DNA of 64,000 nt. Source: Zeimonas sp032027205. GTDB taxonomy: Bacteria; Pseudomonadota; Gammaproteobacteria; Burkholderiales; Burkholderiaceae_E. The translations under genes and the position numbers were made by a program. Of the stretch, positions 7,914 to 16,860 are shown in pieces (the first letter of the stretch is position 1; each line of letters starts with the position of its first letter). The stretch lies in contig JAVSMN010000001.1 of assembly GCA_032027205.1 (NCBI GenBank), positions 682,001 through 746,000 on the forward strand, read 5' to 3'. The notes under the pieces are model-generated. The model saw nothing but the letters and a program-made list of their open reading frames with translations. It had not been told where the DNA came from and did no database searches.

Positions 7914-9371
7914 ATGAACGATCGCCGCTTTCCCTTCCATGCACCCATCCCCGCGCTGCTGCGCGCGTTCCACGGCGGCGAGGACTCGCCTCGCGCGCTG
8001 CTCGAGCGCTGCTTCGCGGCGATCGACGCGCACGGCGACGTCGTCAACGCGCTTCCCACGCGCGTCGATCGTGACACGGCGCGCGCGGCGGCGGACGCGA
8101 TCGGCGAGCGCATCGCGCGCGGTGACGCGGTAGGCCCGCTCGCCGGCCTGCCCTACTGCGCGAAGGACACGCATGCCACGGCCGGGCTGCGGACGACTTG
8201 GGGCTCGCCGATCTTCGCCGATCACATTCCGACCGCGAACGACCCGGTCGTGCAGCGCGTGCTCGACGCCGACGCACTGCTGATCGCAAAGTCGAACACG
8301 CCCGAGTTCGCCGCCGGCGCTCAGACCTTCAATCCGGTGTTCGGCGCAACGCGCCATCCATTCGATCCGTCGCTGACAGTCGGTGGCTCGACCGGCGGCG
8401 GCGCTGCGGCGCTCGCCTGCGGGATGACGGTCGTTGCCGACGGCTCGGACCTGGGCGGCAGCCTGCGCAATCCGGCGAGCTTTTGCGGGGTCGTCGGGAT
8501 GCGGCCGAGCTCGACGGCCGAGCCTGCACTTCGCAACGCACCGAACGTCTTCGGCACGCTGAACCAGATCGGCGCGCTGGGCGCGCGCGTCGCCGATCTG
8601 CGCATCGCGCACCGCGCGATCCGTACGCCCGCCGCGCGACGCCCGCTAGCGGAATGGCTCGATGACTGGGAGTGCGAGACCCGGCAACGCGCGGAACGCG
8701 CGTCGCGCCCGCTGCGGCTCGCGTGGTCGATCGACTGCGGCGGCTCGATGCCCGTTGCAGCCGCCGTCCGCGCTGCGATCGAGCGAGCGATCGAGCGGCT
8801 GTGCGAATGCGGCGTCGAGCTCGTCGAAGCATGGCCCGACCTGTCCGGCGCAGACGACTGTTTCCAGGTGCTGCGCGCCGAGCACTTCGTCGAAAACTGG
8901 GCCGAGCTGTACCAGACCGACCGCGCGCGACTGAAGGACACGGTCGCCTGGAACATCGAGCAGGGCCTGGCGCTCGACGTCGCACGCCTCGCCGCAGCCA
9001 CACGCGTGCGGTCGGCGATCTTCGAGCGCGTCGCGCGCTTCGTCGCGGGCGTCGATGCGTGGCTGCTGCCCACCGCGCAGGTGCTGCCCTTCCCGATCGA
9101 CGTCGCCTATCCCACCGAGATCGACGGCGAGCCGCTGCGCACCTACATCGACTGGGTCGCGAGTTGCTATCGGATCACCGTCAGCGGCCATCCGGCGCTG
9201 ACGCTGCCGGCGGGATTCGCGAGCCGGATCCCGGGCGGCACGCCGCTGCCGGTGGGGCTGCAACTGGTCGGCGGCTTCGACGCGGACGAAGCGCTGCTGG
9301 ACGTCGGCGAACGCGTCGAGCAATTGCTCGCTCCGTTGAACGCCGCAAGGCCGGCGTTATACGCGCGGTAG
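7914..9371 (+). CDS. Amidase (amidase-signature family)
   Basis: 485 residues. The Lys-Ser-Ser triad of the amidase-signature family is visible: K84 in LPYCAKDTHATAG, S159 in the glycine-rich GGSTGGGAAAL, and nucleophile S183 in DLGGSLRNPASFCG. The usual GGSSGG reads GGSTGG here; the catalytic first serine is kept. Members hydrolyse amides, aryl-acyl-amides or act in Glu-tRNA amidation. GatA identity is unlikely because no gatB/gatC are present and the length and C-terminus fit stand-alone amidases. The substrate is unknown. It is divergent from the DUF2237 operon. Confidence 0.9.
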   Translation: MNDRRFPFHAPIPALLRAFHGGEDSPRALLERCFAAIDAHGDVVNALPTRVDRDTARAAADAIGERIARGDAVGPLAGLPYCAKDTHATAGLRTTWGSPIFADHIPTANDPVVQRVLDADALLIAKSNTPEFAAGAQTFNPVFGATRHPFDPSLTVGGSTGGGAAALACGMTVVADGSDLGGSLRNPASFCGVVGMRPSSTAEPALRNAPNVFGTLNQIGALGARVADLRIAHRAIRTPAARRPLAEWLDDWECETRQRAERASRPLRLAWSIDCGGSMPVAAAVRAAIERAIERLCECGVELVEAWPDLSGADDCFQVLRAEHFVENWAELYQTDRARLKDTVAWNIEQGLALDVARLAAATRVRSAIFERVARFVAGVDAWLLPTAQVLPFPIDVAYPTEIDGEPLRTYIDWVASCYRITVSGHPALTLPAGFASRIPGGTPLPVGLQLVGGFDADEALLDVGERVEQLLAPLNAARPALYAR

Positions 9372-9392
9372 AGGCGCGCGCGGCGCAGACTT

Positions 9393-9902
9393 TCAGAGCA
9401 CCAACGGCCGATTCGGCAACTCATCGACATCGCGCGTCCCCGCCCCGCGCGGAAAAGCCGCCGTGAGCAGCCGCCCGATGCGCTCGATCGCGGCCAGCGT
9501 GCCGGCTTCGAAATCGCCCCCGCGATACGCGTCGCTCAACGCCGTGCAGATCTCGCGCCAGTAACCGTCGTCGATTCTCGCTGCGGCCGCGCGGTCGGCG
9601 ACGATCTCGACCGCGTGGTCGGCGAGCAGCACGTAGAGCAGCACGCCGTTGTTCGCTTCGGTGTCCCAGACGCCGGTGTTGGCGAACACCTCGAGCGCAC
9701 GTTCGCGCGGCGAGCGGCCGTGGCGGACGTCCTCGATCGGCAGCGACGCCTCGATCGCGAAGCGCAGTTCGGCCGTGTGCTCCTGCTCGCTGCGCTCGAT
9801 CGCCTGCTCGATACGAGCGAGCGCCGCATCCGGAAAGGCGCGGCGCGCGCTGAACGTGCCGTGCCGCATATGCGCCCACCAGCGTGCGATCGTCCGTGCC
9901 AT
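9393..9902 (-). CDS. TPM domain-containing protein (small)
   Basis: 169 residues from an ATG at 9902. A TPM domain (the fold also called TPM_phosphatase) covers about residues 25-155, with motifs AIERSEQEHTAELRFAIE, VFANTGVWDTEANNGVLLYVLLADHAVEIVADR and YRGGDFEAGTLAAIE. No signal peptide is present, so unlike its operon partner it is probably cytoplasmic or peripheral. It lies 11 bases after the YgcG-like gene and is the last member of the lemA-ygcG-TPM operon, a common three-gene arrangement of unknown physiological role. It converges on the amidase gene. Confidence 0.85.
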   Translation of the reverse strand: MARTIARWWAHMRHGTFSARRAFPDAALARIEQAIERSEQEHTAELRFAIEASLPIEDVRHGRSPRERALEVFANTGVWDTEANNGVLLYVLLADHAVEIVADRAAAARIDDGYWREICTALSDAYRGGDFEAGTLAAIERIGRLLTAAFPRGAGTRDVDELPNRPLVL

Positions 9903-9913
9903 CGCCGCCTCGG

Positions 9914-10882
9914 TCACCAGCCGCCGGAGGCGCCGCCGCCGCCGAAGCCACCGCCGCCTCCGCGGAAGCCGCCCCCACCGCCGAAGCCGCCTCCTCCGCC
10001 CCAGCCTCCGCCCCACCCGCCGGGGAAGCCGCCAGGCCCGGTGCGCCAGGTGTGTCGGCCGGTACGGCCCATCGGTGCGCCGGTGGAGAACATCGACAGC
10101 AGCACGAGGAACAGGAAGAAGCCGCCGACGCCGGCGAGCAGCGCCGACGCTCCTCCGACCCAGGCGGCGACGCCGCCGAGCGTGCCACCGAGCGCCGAGC
10201 CGAATACGCGCCCGAAAATCGAGCGCACGATGACGCCGACAACGAAGGCGCCCATCAGCAGCGCCACCCAGTCGGTGCCCTGCGACGGACTCTCGCCGCG
10301 TGCCTGTCCGCTCCACGCGGGCGGCAGAGCCTCGCCGTCGATCAGCCGCACGAGATCGTCGGCCGCCGCCTTCAGGCCGCCGTAGTAGTCGCCCTGGCGG
10401 AAGCGCGGCGCGATCGATTCGTCGATGATCCGCTTCGCCCAGGCATCGGGGATCGCACCTTCGAGCCCGTAGCCGACCTCGATGCGCACGCGCCGATCGT
10501 TCTTCGCGACGACGACCAGCACGCCGTCGTCGACGCTCTGTCCGTCCACCTTTCCGCGTCCGATTTTCCACTGCTCGGCGACGCGGATGCTGTACTGCTC
10601 GATCGCTTCCGGCTGCGTCGTGGGAACGATCAGGATCGCGATCTGCGATCCCTTGCGCTGCTCGAGTGCGGCGAGTTCATCGTCGAGCGACTGGCGCTGC
10701 TGCTCGCTCAGCGTGCCGGTGAGATCGTTGACGCGGCCCTGCAGCGGCGGAACCGCGACGAGGTCCTGCGCGGCAGCATGCGACGCGAACAGGCACAGGA
10801 AGGCCAGCGCCGCGAGCAGCGCGAGCACCGCGTGCCCCGCCGCCGCCGACACGGCGGCAACGGGGTACGCCGTCCTCGTCAC
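9914..10882 (-). CDS. YgcG/TPM-family membrane protein with Gly-rich tail
   Basis: 322 residues starting with GTG at 10882, which overlaps the lemA stop as GTGA. A signal peptide ends near ASHAAAQ (about residue 39). The exported TPM domain (about 45-180) has VNDLTGTLSEQQRQSLDDELAALEQRKGSQIAILIV and VRIEVGYGLEGAIPDAWAKRII. Next come two or three membrane helices (about 205-265) and then a glycine/tryptophan tail of GGWGGG and GGGFGG repeats to the C-terminus. This architecture is typical of the YgcG family found beside LemA. Its function is not established; envelope or photosystem-assembly-like roles have been proposed for TPM proteins. Confidence 0.88.
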   Translation of the reverse strand: MTRTAYPVAAVSAAAGHAVLALLAALAFLCLFASHAAAQDLVAVPPLQGRVNDLTGTLSEQQRQSLDDELAALEQRKGSQIAILIVPTTQPEAIEQYSIRVAEQWKIGRGKVDGQSVDDGVLVVVAKNDRRVRIEVGYGLEGAIPDAWAKRIIDESIAPRFRQGDYYGGLKAAADDLVRLIDGEALPPAWSGQARGESPSQGTDWVALLMGAFVVGVIVRSIFGRVFGSALGGTLGGVAAWVGGASALLAGVGGFFLFLVLLSMFSTGAPMGRTGRHTWRTGPGGFPGGWGGGWGGGGGFGGGGGFRGGGGGFGGGGASGGW

Positions 10883-11481
10883 TTCGTCGCGCCCTGCGGC
10901 CGGTTGAAGTCGACGGCGGGCGGACGCGAAATCGCGCCCTCGTCTGCGACGGTGAACTGCGGCTTCGGCTCATAACCGAAGACCATCGCAGTGAGGTTCA
11001 CCGGGAAGCGGCGCACCAGCACGTTGAAGTTCTGCACGGCGTCGATGTAGCGCTTGCGCGCGACGGTGATCCGGTTCTCGGTGCCTTCGAGTTGCGCCTG
11101 CAGTTCGCGGAAGTTCTGGTCCGACTTCAACTGCGGGTAGTTCTCGGCAACGACGAGCAGTCGCGACAATGCGCTGGTGAGGCTGCCCTGCGCCTGCTCG
11201 AACTGCTGCAGTGACGCCGGATTGTCGGGATTGACCTGCACCTGTCCGACGCGCGAGCGCGCCTCGGTGACGCCGAGCAGGACGTCGCGCTCCTGCTGCG
11301 CGTAGCCCTTCACCGTCTCGACGAGATTGGGGATGAGGTCGGCGCGCCGCTGGTACTGGTTGATCACCTCCGACCAGGCCGACTTCGTCGCCTCGTCGGC
11401 CGACTGGATTTCGTTGTAGCCGCAGCCGCTCAGGCCGATCGCGAGCGCGAGTGCGCCCAGCACCTGCAGGATTCGCCGCAT
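10879..11481 (-). CDS. lemA: LemA family lipoprotein
   Basis: 200 residues starting MRRILQVLGALALAIGLSGC. The lipobox LSGC puts the lipidated cysteine at residue 20. The body is the LemA helical bundle: YNEIQSADEATKSAWSEVINQYQRRADLIPNLVETVKGYA, then TEARSRV and NYPQLKSDQNFRELQAQLEGTENRI. It ends with the conserved FPVNLTAMVFGYEPKPQF. Upstream in-frame codons were rejected because the lipoprotein signal must be N-terminal. It is the first gene of the lemA-ygcG-TPM operon and overlaps the next gene by four bases. Confidence 0.93.
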   Translation of the reverse strand: MRRILQVLGALALAIGLSGCGYNEIQSADEATKSAWSEVINQYQRRADLIPNLVETVKGYAQQERDVLLGVTEARSRVGQVQVNPDNPASLQQFEQAQGSLTSALSRLLVVAENYPQLKSDQNFRELQAQLEGTENRITVARKRYIDAVQNFNVLVRRFPVNLTAMVFGYEPKPQFTVADEGAISRPPAVDFNRPQGATK

Positions 11482-11566
11482 GCATATCCCCTGCGCTGTG
11501 AAATGACGGAAAAGCAGTCTACCGAAGGCTTCGCCGACTCGCGGCAAAAAGGGCTGCCCGGCGTCG

Positions 11567-12148
11567 TCATCCGGCGCGCAGTGCGGCGAACCGGCGGCGG
11601 AACTTTGCCATCTTCGGCGAGATCACCGCAGCGCAATACCCCTGGTACGGATTGCGCTCGTAATAGCGGTGGTGGTAGCTCTCGGCGGGGTACCACTCGG
11701 TGAAGGGAACGACTTCGGTGACGATCGGCGCATCGAACACCGGCGTTCCTTCGTTGTCCTCTCCGCTCTCCAGGCGCGCGATCGCGTCGAGCGCCTCGCG
11801 CCGCTGCGACTCGTCGATCGTGAAGATCGCAGAGCGGTACTGCGTGCCGACGTCGTGGCCTTGCCGGTTCGGCGTCGTGGGGTCGTGGATGCCGAAGAAG
11901 ACGTCGAGCAGTTCGCGATAGCTCACCTGGCGCGGGTCGAACTCGATGCGCACGGCTTCGGCGTGTCCGGTGTCTCCACCGCATACCGCCTCGTAACTGG
12001 GGTTGCGCACGTGTCCGCCGGTGTAGCCCGGCTCGACGGCGAGCACGCCGCGCAGTTCGAGGAACGCAGGTTCCAGACACCAGAAGCAACCGCCGGCGAA
12101 GATCGCCACCTGCCGCTCGCGCGCGTCGTTGCTTGCTTCGCTGCTCAT
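11567..12148 (-). CDS. msrA: Peptide-methionine (S)-S-oxide reductase
   Basis: 193 residues from the ATG at 12148, with GGAG six bases upstream; a GTG ten codons earlier is possible. The catalytic cysteine C21 lies in the invariant AGGCFWCLEPAF. Other conserved MsrA elements are GYTGG, YEAVCGGDTGHAEAVRIEFDP, HDPTTPNRQGHDVGTQYRS and YHHRYYERNPYQGYC. It reduces S-epimer methionine sulfoxide in proteins using thioredoxin, which may resolve through the second cysteine near the C-terminus. It follows the Yip1-family gene by about 35 bases. Confidence 0.95.
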   Translation of the reverse strand: MSSEASNDARERQVAIFAGGCFWCLEPAFLELRGVLAVEPGYTGGHVRNPSYEAVCGGDTGHAEAVRIEFDPRQVSYRELLDVFFGIHDPTTPNRQGHDVGTQYRSAIFTIDESQRREALDAIARLESGEDNEGTPVFDAPIVTEVVPFTEWYPAESYHHRYYERNPYQGYCAAVISPKMAKFRRRFAALRAG

Positions 12149-12182
12149 CGGGCTCTCCGTTCGCACCGGCTGCGTCACCGAT

Positions 12183-12731
12183 TCATTGGAATGCGAACGA
12201 ACCCAGGGCGAGTCCCCAGACGCTCGTCGCGACGATCATCGCGGCCCCCGAACCGATCAGGAATTCTCCGCTTTCCTCGTCGCCCACGTCGAGCAGGGTC
12301 CGCGCGCCCACGAGCAGCAGGTAGCCCGACCACGCGAGCGCGAACGGCCCGAGCGCGGCCACGGAGACCGCCACCGACGCGAGCGACGCGAGCCACACGG
12401 GCGCGAGCCCGAAAAACGCAAGGTTCAGGCTCAGTGTGAAGTCGCGTCGTCCTCTGCAACTCGGCGCCAACAGCGTAAAGGCGACCGCCATCGCGAGCAC
12501 GGCGCCCAGCCATGTCGCGAAGAAGATCGGCGCGGTGATCGGCTCGATCCGCGCGCCGGCGCCGGCGGCATCGACGTTGAAGCGGCCGGTGCCGATCTGC
12601 AGCGCGAACGCGCAGGCGAGCGTCAGCGGCACCGCGAGCCGGAAGATCAGTCGGCCCGGCCGCAACGGAGACTCGCGCAAGTGCCTCCATACCGCATCGG
12701 GCCAGAACAGGACGAGCAGCAAGCCTCGCAT
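12183..12731 (-). CDS. Yip1-family integral membrane protein
   Basis: 182 residues from the ATG at 12731, starting MRGLLLVLFWPDAVWRHLRESP. This N-terminal 'F-W-P-...-W' pattern and the five hydrophobic segments (about 30-45, 65-95, 110-130, 135-150 and 165-180) fit the bacterial Yip1 domain family. There is a cytoplasmic loop with CRGRRDF. Function in bacteria is unknown. It lies between the aromatic-CoA oxygenase gene and msrA on the same strand. Confidence 0.7.
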   Translation of the reverse strand: MRGLLLVLFWPDAVWRHLRESPLRPGRLIFRLAVPLTLACAFALQIGTGRFNVDAAGAGARIEPITAPIFFATWLGAVLAMAVAFTLLAPSCRGRRDFTLSLNLAFFGLAPVWLASLASVAVSVAALGPFALAWSGYLLLVGARTLLDVGDEESGEFLIGSGAAMIVATSVWGLALGSFAFQ

Positions 12732-12803
12732 CGCAGCCTCTCGTTCGGCCGTCGGGCGACGGCCGATTCGACAGGCGAAACGCAAGTTGCATGCCCATCG
12801 ACT

Positions 12804-15401
12804 TCAGGCCGACAGACGCTGCGAGCGATCGTCCCCGGAGCCGACAGCGTGCGCCTGCGACTCCGACTGCGCCGTCGGCGCCGGACGGCGGCGCGCCGGC
12901 TCCTGCGCCTTGCGCGCGGCCTCCTCGCGGGCGCGTTGCATCGTCGTGTGCAGTTGCACGGCGCCGTTGTGGTACTGCACCGGCCAGCCGATGCCGCGGA
13001 AGTCTTGCTCCGCCGCGGCGTGCAACGTGAAGTACGGATCGGCCAGGTGCGGACGGGCGAGCGCGACGAGGTCGGCGCGCCCGGAGAGCAGCAGCGTGTT
13101 CACCTGGTCCGCCGTCGTGATCGCGCCGACGGCCACCGTGGCGATTCCGGCTTCGAGGCGCACCTGCTCGGCGAAGCTCGCCTGGTACATCCGCCCGTAC
13201 ACGGGACGTGCTGCGGGATCGGTCTGACCGGTGGAGACGTCGATGAGATCGCAGCCGGCAGCCTTCATCGCGCGCGCGATCTCCACCGTGTCGGCGCCGG
13301 TGGTGCCACCCGGGATCCAGTCGGTGGCCGAGACGCGAACGCTCAACGGCTTCTCCTTCGGCCACACGGCGCGCACGGCCTCCAGGACTTCGAGCGGGAA
13401 GCGCAGGCGTGCGGAGAGATCGCCGCCGTAGGCATCGGTGCGACGGTTCGTGATCGGCGACAGGAAGCTCGCAAGCAGATAGCCATGCGCCATGTGCAAC
13501 TCGAGCATGTCGTAGTCGGCGCGATCGGCGAGGATCGCCGAGCGGCAGAACTGCTCGACGATGCGGTCCATGTCGGCGCGCGTCATCTCGCGCGGCACCT
13601 GGTTCACGCCTTCGCGATACGGAATCGGCGACGGCGACAGCAGCGGCCAGTTCCGCTGGGCGCCCTCTTCCGGCAGCGGCCAGTCGCTCTGCTCCCAGCC
13701 GAGTTGCGTCGAGCCCTTGCGACCGGCGTGGCCGATCTGCATGCACAGCTTCGATGCGGTGTTCGCGTGCACGAAGTCGGCGATGCGGCGAAACGCGTCG
13801 GCCTGCTCTTCGTTCCACAGCCCCGTGCATCCGGGCGTGATGCGCCCCTCGGGAGACACGCACGTCATCTCGACGAAGACGAGCCCCGCGCCACCGAGCG
13901 CACGCGAACCGTAATGCACGAGATGCCAGTCGCCGGGCATTCCGTCGACGGCCGAGTATTGCGCCATCGGCGAGACGACGACGCGGTTCGGCACCCACAT
14001 GTCGCGCAGGCGGAAGGGGGCGAACATCGGTGGCGCGGAAAGCCAGGATGGGTTCGCGCCGCGCGCGGTCGCCGGCGCCGTGGTCGCCGCCGGACCGTGA
14101 CGGGCAACAGCATGAGTTGCACCCGCCGCGCCCGCGCTGCTCGCCCGAGCCGCACCGTTGCCGCGTGCCGCGCCGTTGGCGGCGTGCACAGGAGCGAGTT
14201 CGATGCCGAGCGCTTCGGCCTGCTCGCGGTTCCACCACTCGGTGGCGCGTTCGACCAGCGACGGATCGCGCAGCCGCAGGTTCTCGTAGGTGATCTGCTT
14301 GCTGCGCGTGAGCAGCGACACCGCGAACTGCATCGGATGCATGTGCCAGAAGCGGCGAACGTTCTCGAACCAGACGAGCGAGACGTTGGCCGAATGCTGG
14401 ATGCGCCCCGCTTCGTCGCGGCGCGCTTCCTCGTAGGCGGCGAGCGCGCGGTCCATCACCTGCGCGAGCGTCTCGCCGCGCATCGAGTCGGTCACGTTGG
14501 CGACGATTGCCGTGTGCAGCGCGATCGCGTCCTCGAGCGCGAGTTTTGTTCCGGAGCCGATCGAGAAATGCGCGGTGTGCGCGGCGTCCCCCAGCAGCAC
14601 GAACTGCGTGTCCTCTTCCCGGTGGCGCCAGGTGGCACACGAAATCGTCGGGAACTGGCGCCAGAACGAGCGGTTGTTCAGCACACGCGCGCCCTTCAGG
14701 TCGTCGGCGAACAGCCGCTCGACCCACGCGACGGTGGCAGCCTCGTCCTCCACACCCAGGCCCGAAGCGAGAAAGGCCCCGTTCGTCGTCTCGATGACGA
14801 TCGTGCACTCCCCCGGCCGGTACTGGTAGGCGTGCATGTTCCAGATGCCGCCGTGCTCGTCCTCGCGGAAGCTGTAGTAGAAGCAGCCGGGCAGCGACAT
14901 GTTCGCGCCGAGCCAGACGAAGCGGTTCGTGCGCTGGTCGATCGATGGCGCGAAATCGGCTTTCCACGCTTCGCGCACGGCGCTGTTGATGCCGTCGGCG
15001 GCAATGACGAGGTCGGCGCCCAGGTGCGTGCGCGCACCCGCATCCTCGGTGCGGTAGCGCACATCGATGCCGAGTTCGGCGCAGCGGCGCTGCAGGATCT
15101 GCAGCAACGCGAGCCGGCCGATGCCCGAGAAGCCGTGCCCGGACGACTTCATCAGGTTGCCCTTGTACTGGATGTGGATGTCGTCCCAGTACGCGAAATT
15201 CGCGGCGATCGCGCGATGCGTCGGTTCGTCGGCCGCCTCGAGGTGGCCGAGCGTCTCGTCCGACAGCACGATGCCGAAGCCGAAGGTGTCGTCGGGACGA
15301 TTGCGCTCGACGACGTCGATGTGCGCATCGGGAAAGGACTTCTTCAGCAGGATTGCGGAGTACAGGCCGGCGGGGCCGCCGCCGATGACGTCGATTCGCA
15401 T
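12804..15401 (-). CDS. Fused FAD monooxygenase/NADH:flavin oxidoreductase (2-aminobenzoyl-CoA or salicylyl-CoA type)
   Basis: 865 residues. Residues 1 to about 400 are a class A flavin monooxygenase with the FAD motif GGGPAGLYSA (7-16) and the second FAD motif VLLGDAAHTAHFSIGSGTKLALEDA. An Ala/Gly-rich linker follows (about 405-458). Residues 459 to about 820 are an old-yellow-enzyme TIM barrel starting MFAPFRLRDMWVPNRVVVSPM, with QIGHAGRKG, HMAHGYLLASFLSP and TNRRTDAYGG. This fusion is known from 2-aminobenzoyl-CoA monooxygenase/reductase, which hydroxylates and dearomatises the ring of anthraniloyl-CoA, and from salicylyl-CoA 5-hydroxylase. The two cannot be separated here. Divergent RidA and an intervening MarR-like operator suggest an inducible aromatic pathway, but no matching CoA ligase is adjacent; the nearest is at 29.7-31.3 kb. 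Confidence 0.9.
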   Translation of the reverse strand: MRIDVIGGGPAGLYSAILLKKSFPDAHIDVVERNRPDDTFGFGIVLSDETLGHLEAADEPTHRAIAANFAYWDDIHIQYKGNLMKSSGHGFSGIGRLALLQILQRRCAELGIDVRYRTEDAGARTHLGADLVIAADGINSAVREAWKADFAPSIDQRTNRFVWLGANMSLPGCFYYSFREDEHGGIWNMHAYQYRPGECTIVIETTNGAFLASGLGVEDEAATVAWVERLFADDLKGARVLNNRSFWRQFPTISCATWRHREEDTQFVLLGDAAHTAHFSIGSGTKLALEDAIALHTAIVANVTDSMRGETLAQVMDRALAAYEEARRDEAGRIQHSANVSLVWFENVRRFWHMHPMQFAVSLLTRSKQITYENLRLRDPSLVERATEWWNREQAEALGIELAPVHAANGAARGNGAARASSAGAAGATHAVARHGPAATTAPATARGANPSWLSAPPMFAPFRLRDMWVPNRVVVSPMAQYSAVDGMPGDWHLVHYGSRALGGAGLVFVEMTCVSPEGRITPGCTGLWNEEQADAFRRIADFVHANTASKLCMQIGHAGRKGSTQLGWEQSDWPLPEEGAQRNWPLLSPSPIPYREGVNQVPREMTRADMDRIVEQFCRSAILADRADYDMLELHMAHGYLLASFLSPITNRRTDAYGGDLSARLRFPLEVLEAVRAVWPKEKPLSVRVSATDWIPGGTTGADTVEIARAMKAAGCDLIDVSTGQTDPAARPVYGRMYQASFAEQVRLEAGIATVAVGAITTADQVNTLLLSGRADLVALARPHLADPYFTLHAAAEQDFRGIGWPVQYHNGAVQLHTTMQRAREEAARKAQEPARRRPAPTAQSESQAHAVGSGDDRSQRLSA

Positions 15402-15492
15402 GAGGTCTCCACCTGTGCAGCGCGCAGTTGCGCGCCGTAGTGAAACGCGGCTTGTTGCGCGTTATGGGTTGCGCGTGATGGTTGCACGTTAG

Positions 15493-15512
15493 TTACTTCA
15501 AGTTTAAAGTAA
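15493..15512. promoter_or_regulatory. Palindromic operator, MarR-like
   Basis: TTACTTCAAGTTTAAAGTAA is an imperfect 20-bp palindrome (16 of 20 positions symmetric). It is AT-rich in a GC-rich context and lies centrally between the divergent aromatic-CoA monooxygenase (start 15401) and RidA (start 15543). The sequence resembles MarR-family sites found at aromatic catabolism promoters. The regulator is not encoded next to it. Confidence 0.65.
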
Positions 15513-15542
15513 TTTTTCGACGATGCAACAGGAGATCATCGG

Positions 15543-15962
15543 ATGCACAAGACCGTCCTGCAGCCCGCAGGCTGGACCAAGCCCCGCGGCTACGCGAACG
15601 GCATCGCCGCGCGCGGCACCGTCGTTTCGGTGGCCGGCCAGGTCGGCTGGAACGAGCGCTGCGAGTTCGAGACCGACGACTTCGTCGGCCAGGTGCGGCA
15701 GGCACTGGCCAACGTGCGCGCGGTGCTCGCCGAGACTGGCGGCGGACCCGAGCACATCGTGCGGATGAACTGGTACATGACCGACCGCAACGACTACCTC
15801 TCCGGCGGCAAGGCGCTCGGCGCCGCATACAACGAGTTCATGACCGACGCGGAAGGCACCGTGCACTACCCGGCGATGACGGCGGTGCAGGTGGTCGCGC
15901 TGATGGAAGCGCGCGCGAAGATCGAGATCGAGGTGACGGCGGTGGTGCCGATCGCCATGTGA
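15543..15962 (+). CDS. RidA family protein
   Basis: 139 residues. AGGAG lies eight bases before the ATG. YjgF/YER057c/UK114 fold motifs are present: GIAARGTVVSVAGQVGWN, DDFVGQVRQALANVRAVLAETGG, IVRMNWYMTDRNDY and PAMTAVQVVALMEARAKIEIEVTAVVP. The canonical RidA arginine that binds enamine carboxylates is usually followed by a CxxxY-like region. Here the corresponding segment reads YPAMTAVQV, so this is likely a RidA-subfamily member of catabolic clusters rather than housekeeping RidA. The divergent arrangement and shared operator with the aminobenzoyl-CoA-type oxygenase suggest it removes reactive enamine/imine or related intermediates of that pathway. Confidence 0.88.
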   Translation: MHKTVLQPAGWTKPRGYANGIAARGTVVSVAGQVGWNERCEFETDDFVGQVRQALANVRAVLAETGGGPEHIVRMNWYMTDRNDYLSGGKALGAAYNEFMTDAEGTVHYPAMTAVQVVALMEARAKIEIEVTAVVPIAM

Positions 15963-16003
15963 GGCGGCGCGGCTGCATCGCGCAGCGCCACGGACTGCCG
16001 GCG

Positions 16004-16855
16004 TTACTGCACCAGCGGCGAATCCGCCGCATCGAGATCCACGCCTTCCAACACCGCCTCGCCGGCGAGCACCTGCACGTACTGCCGCAGCGCGGTGATC
16101 CAACTCTGCCGACGCAGCGCCGCCTCGACCGCGTCGCGCACCTCTTCGAACCCAGGCACAGGGCCCGCGTCACGCTCGAGCACCTCGACCACGTGCAGCC
16201 CGAAACGCGAGCGCACGAGTTGCGGCAGCACGCCGATGCCCGGATGCCCGAAGATCTCGCTGGCGAATTCCGGCGCACACTCCTCGCGCCGCAACCAGCC
16301 GAGATCGCCCCCACGCTCGCCGCTCGGACAATTCGAATGGCTGCGCGCAGCCGCTGCAAAGGCCTCGTCGGCCTCCGGGCCCGGACGGCGACTCCGCAGT
16401 TGCAGCAGCAGCGGCTCCGCGTGCGCCAGCAGCGCCGCGACATCGATACCCGGCGTCACTGCGAAGAGCACGTGCCGTGCGTGAATCCGCTCGCCGCTGC
16501 CGTAGCGCGCCGGATGCTGCGCATGCAGGCGCCGGCACGCCTCCTCGGACGGTTCGGGTACGCGCAATTCGCGCTCGAGCAGCGCCTCGATCGCCAGCAC
16601 CGCCGCTTCGCTGGGCACGCCGTCATCGACGGCGGGATCATCGGCAGCGAGCAGGCCGGCGCGCTGTGCGGCCTGGCGAAGCAACTCGGTACCCGCGCGC
16701 TGGCGCAACGTGCCGCCATCGAGCGACTCGCCCGGCCGATGCAACGCGCGACCGTTCACCCAAGCGACAAACCGATCGCCTTCGTCGGTCCCGCGAGCGA
16801 TGGCGCCCTCGCCTTCGTCACGCATGGGCAAAGCAGTACCGTCGTCACCCACCAT
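16004..16855 (-). CDS. PpiC/parvulin-type peptidyl-prolyl isomerase of the nitrate reductase operon
   Basis: 283 residues from an ATG at 16855, five bases after the narI stop; an in-frame ATG ten codons later is an alternative. The parvulin domain is about residues 135-245: RIHARHVLFAV, then CPSGERGGDLGWLRREECAPEFASEIF and VRSRFGLHVVEVLERD. No signal peptide is seen, so it is NifM-like and cytoplasmic rather than SurA-like. The last position in narGHJI operons is often held by this type of gene in betaproteobacteria; it is presumed to assist folding of the reductase. Closely coupled to narI. Confidence 0.88.
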   Translation of the reverse strand: MVGDDGTALPMRDEGEGAIARGTDEGDRFVAWVNGRALHRPGESLDGGTLRQRAGTELLRQAAQRAGLLAADDPAVDDGVPSEAAVLAIEALLERELRVPEPSEEACRRLHAQHPARYGSGERIHARHVLFAVTPGIDVAALLAHAEPLLLQLRSRRPGPEADEAFAAAARSHSNCPSGERGGDLGWLRREECAPEFASEIFGHPGIGVLPQLVRSRFGLHVVEVLERDAGPVPGFEEVRDAVEAALRRQSWITALRQYVQVLAGEAVLEGVDLDAADSPLVQ

Positions 16856-16860
16856 CGCGC

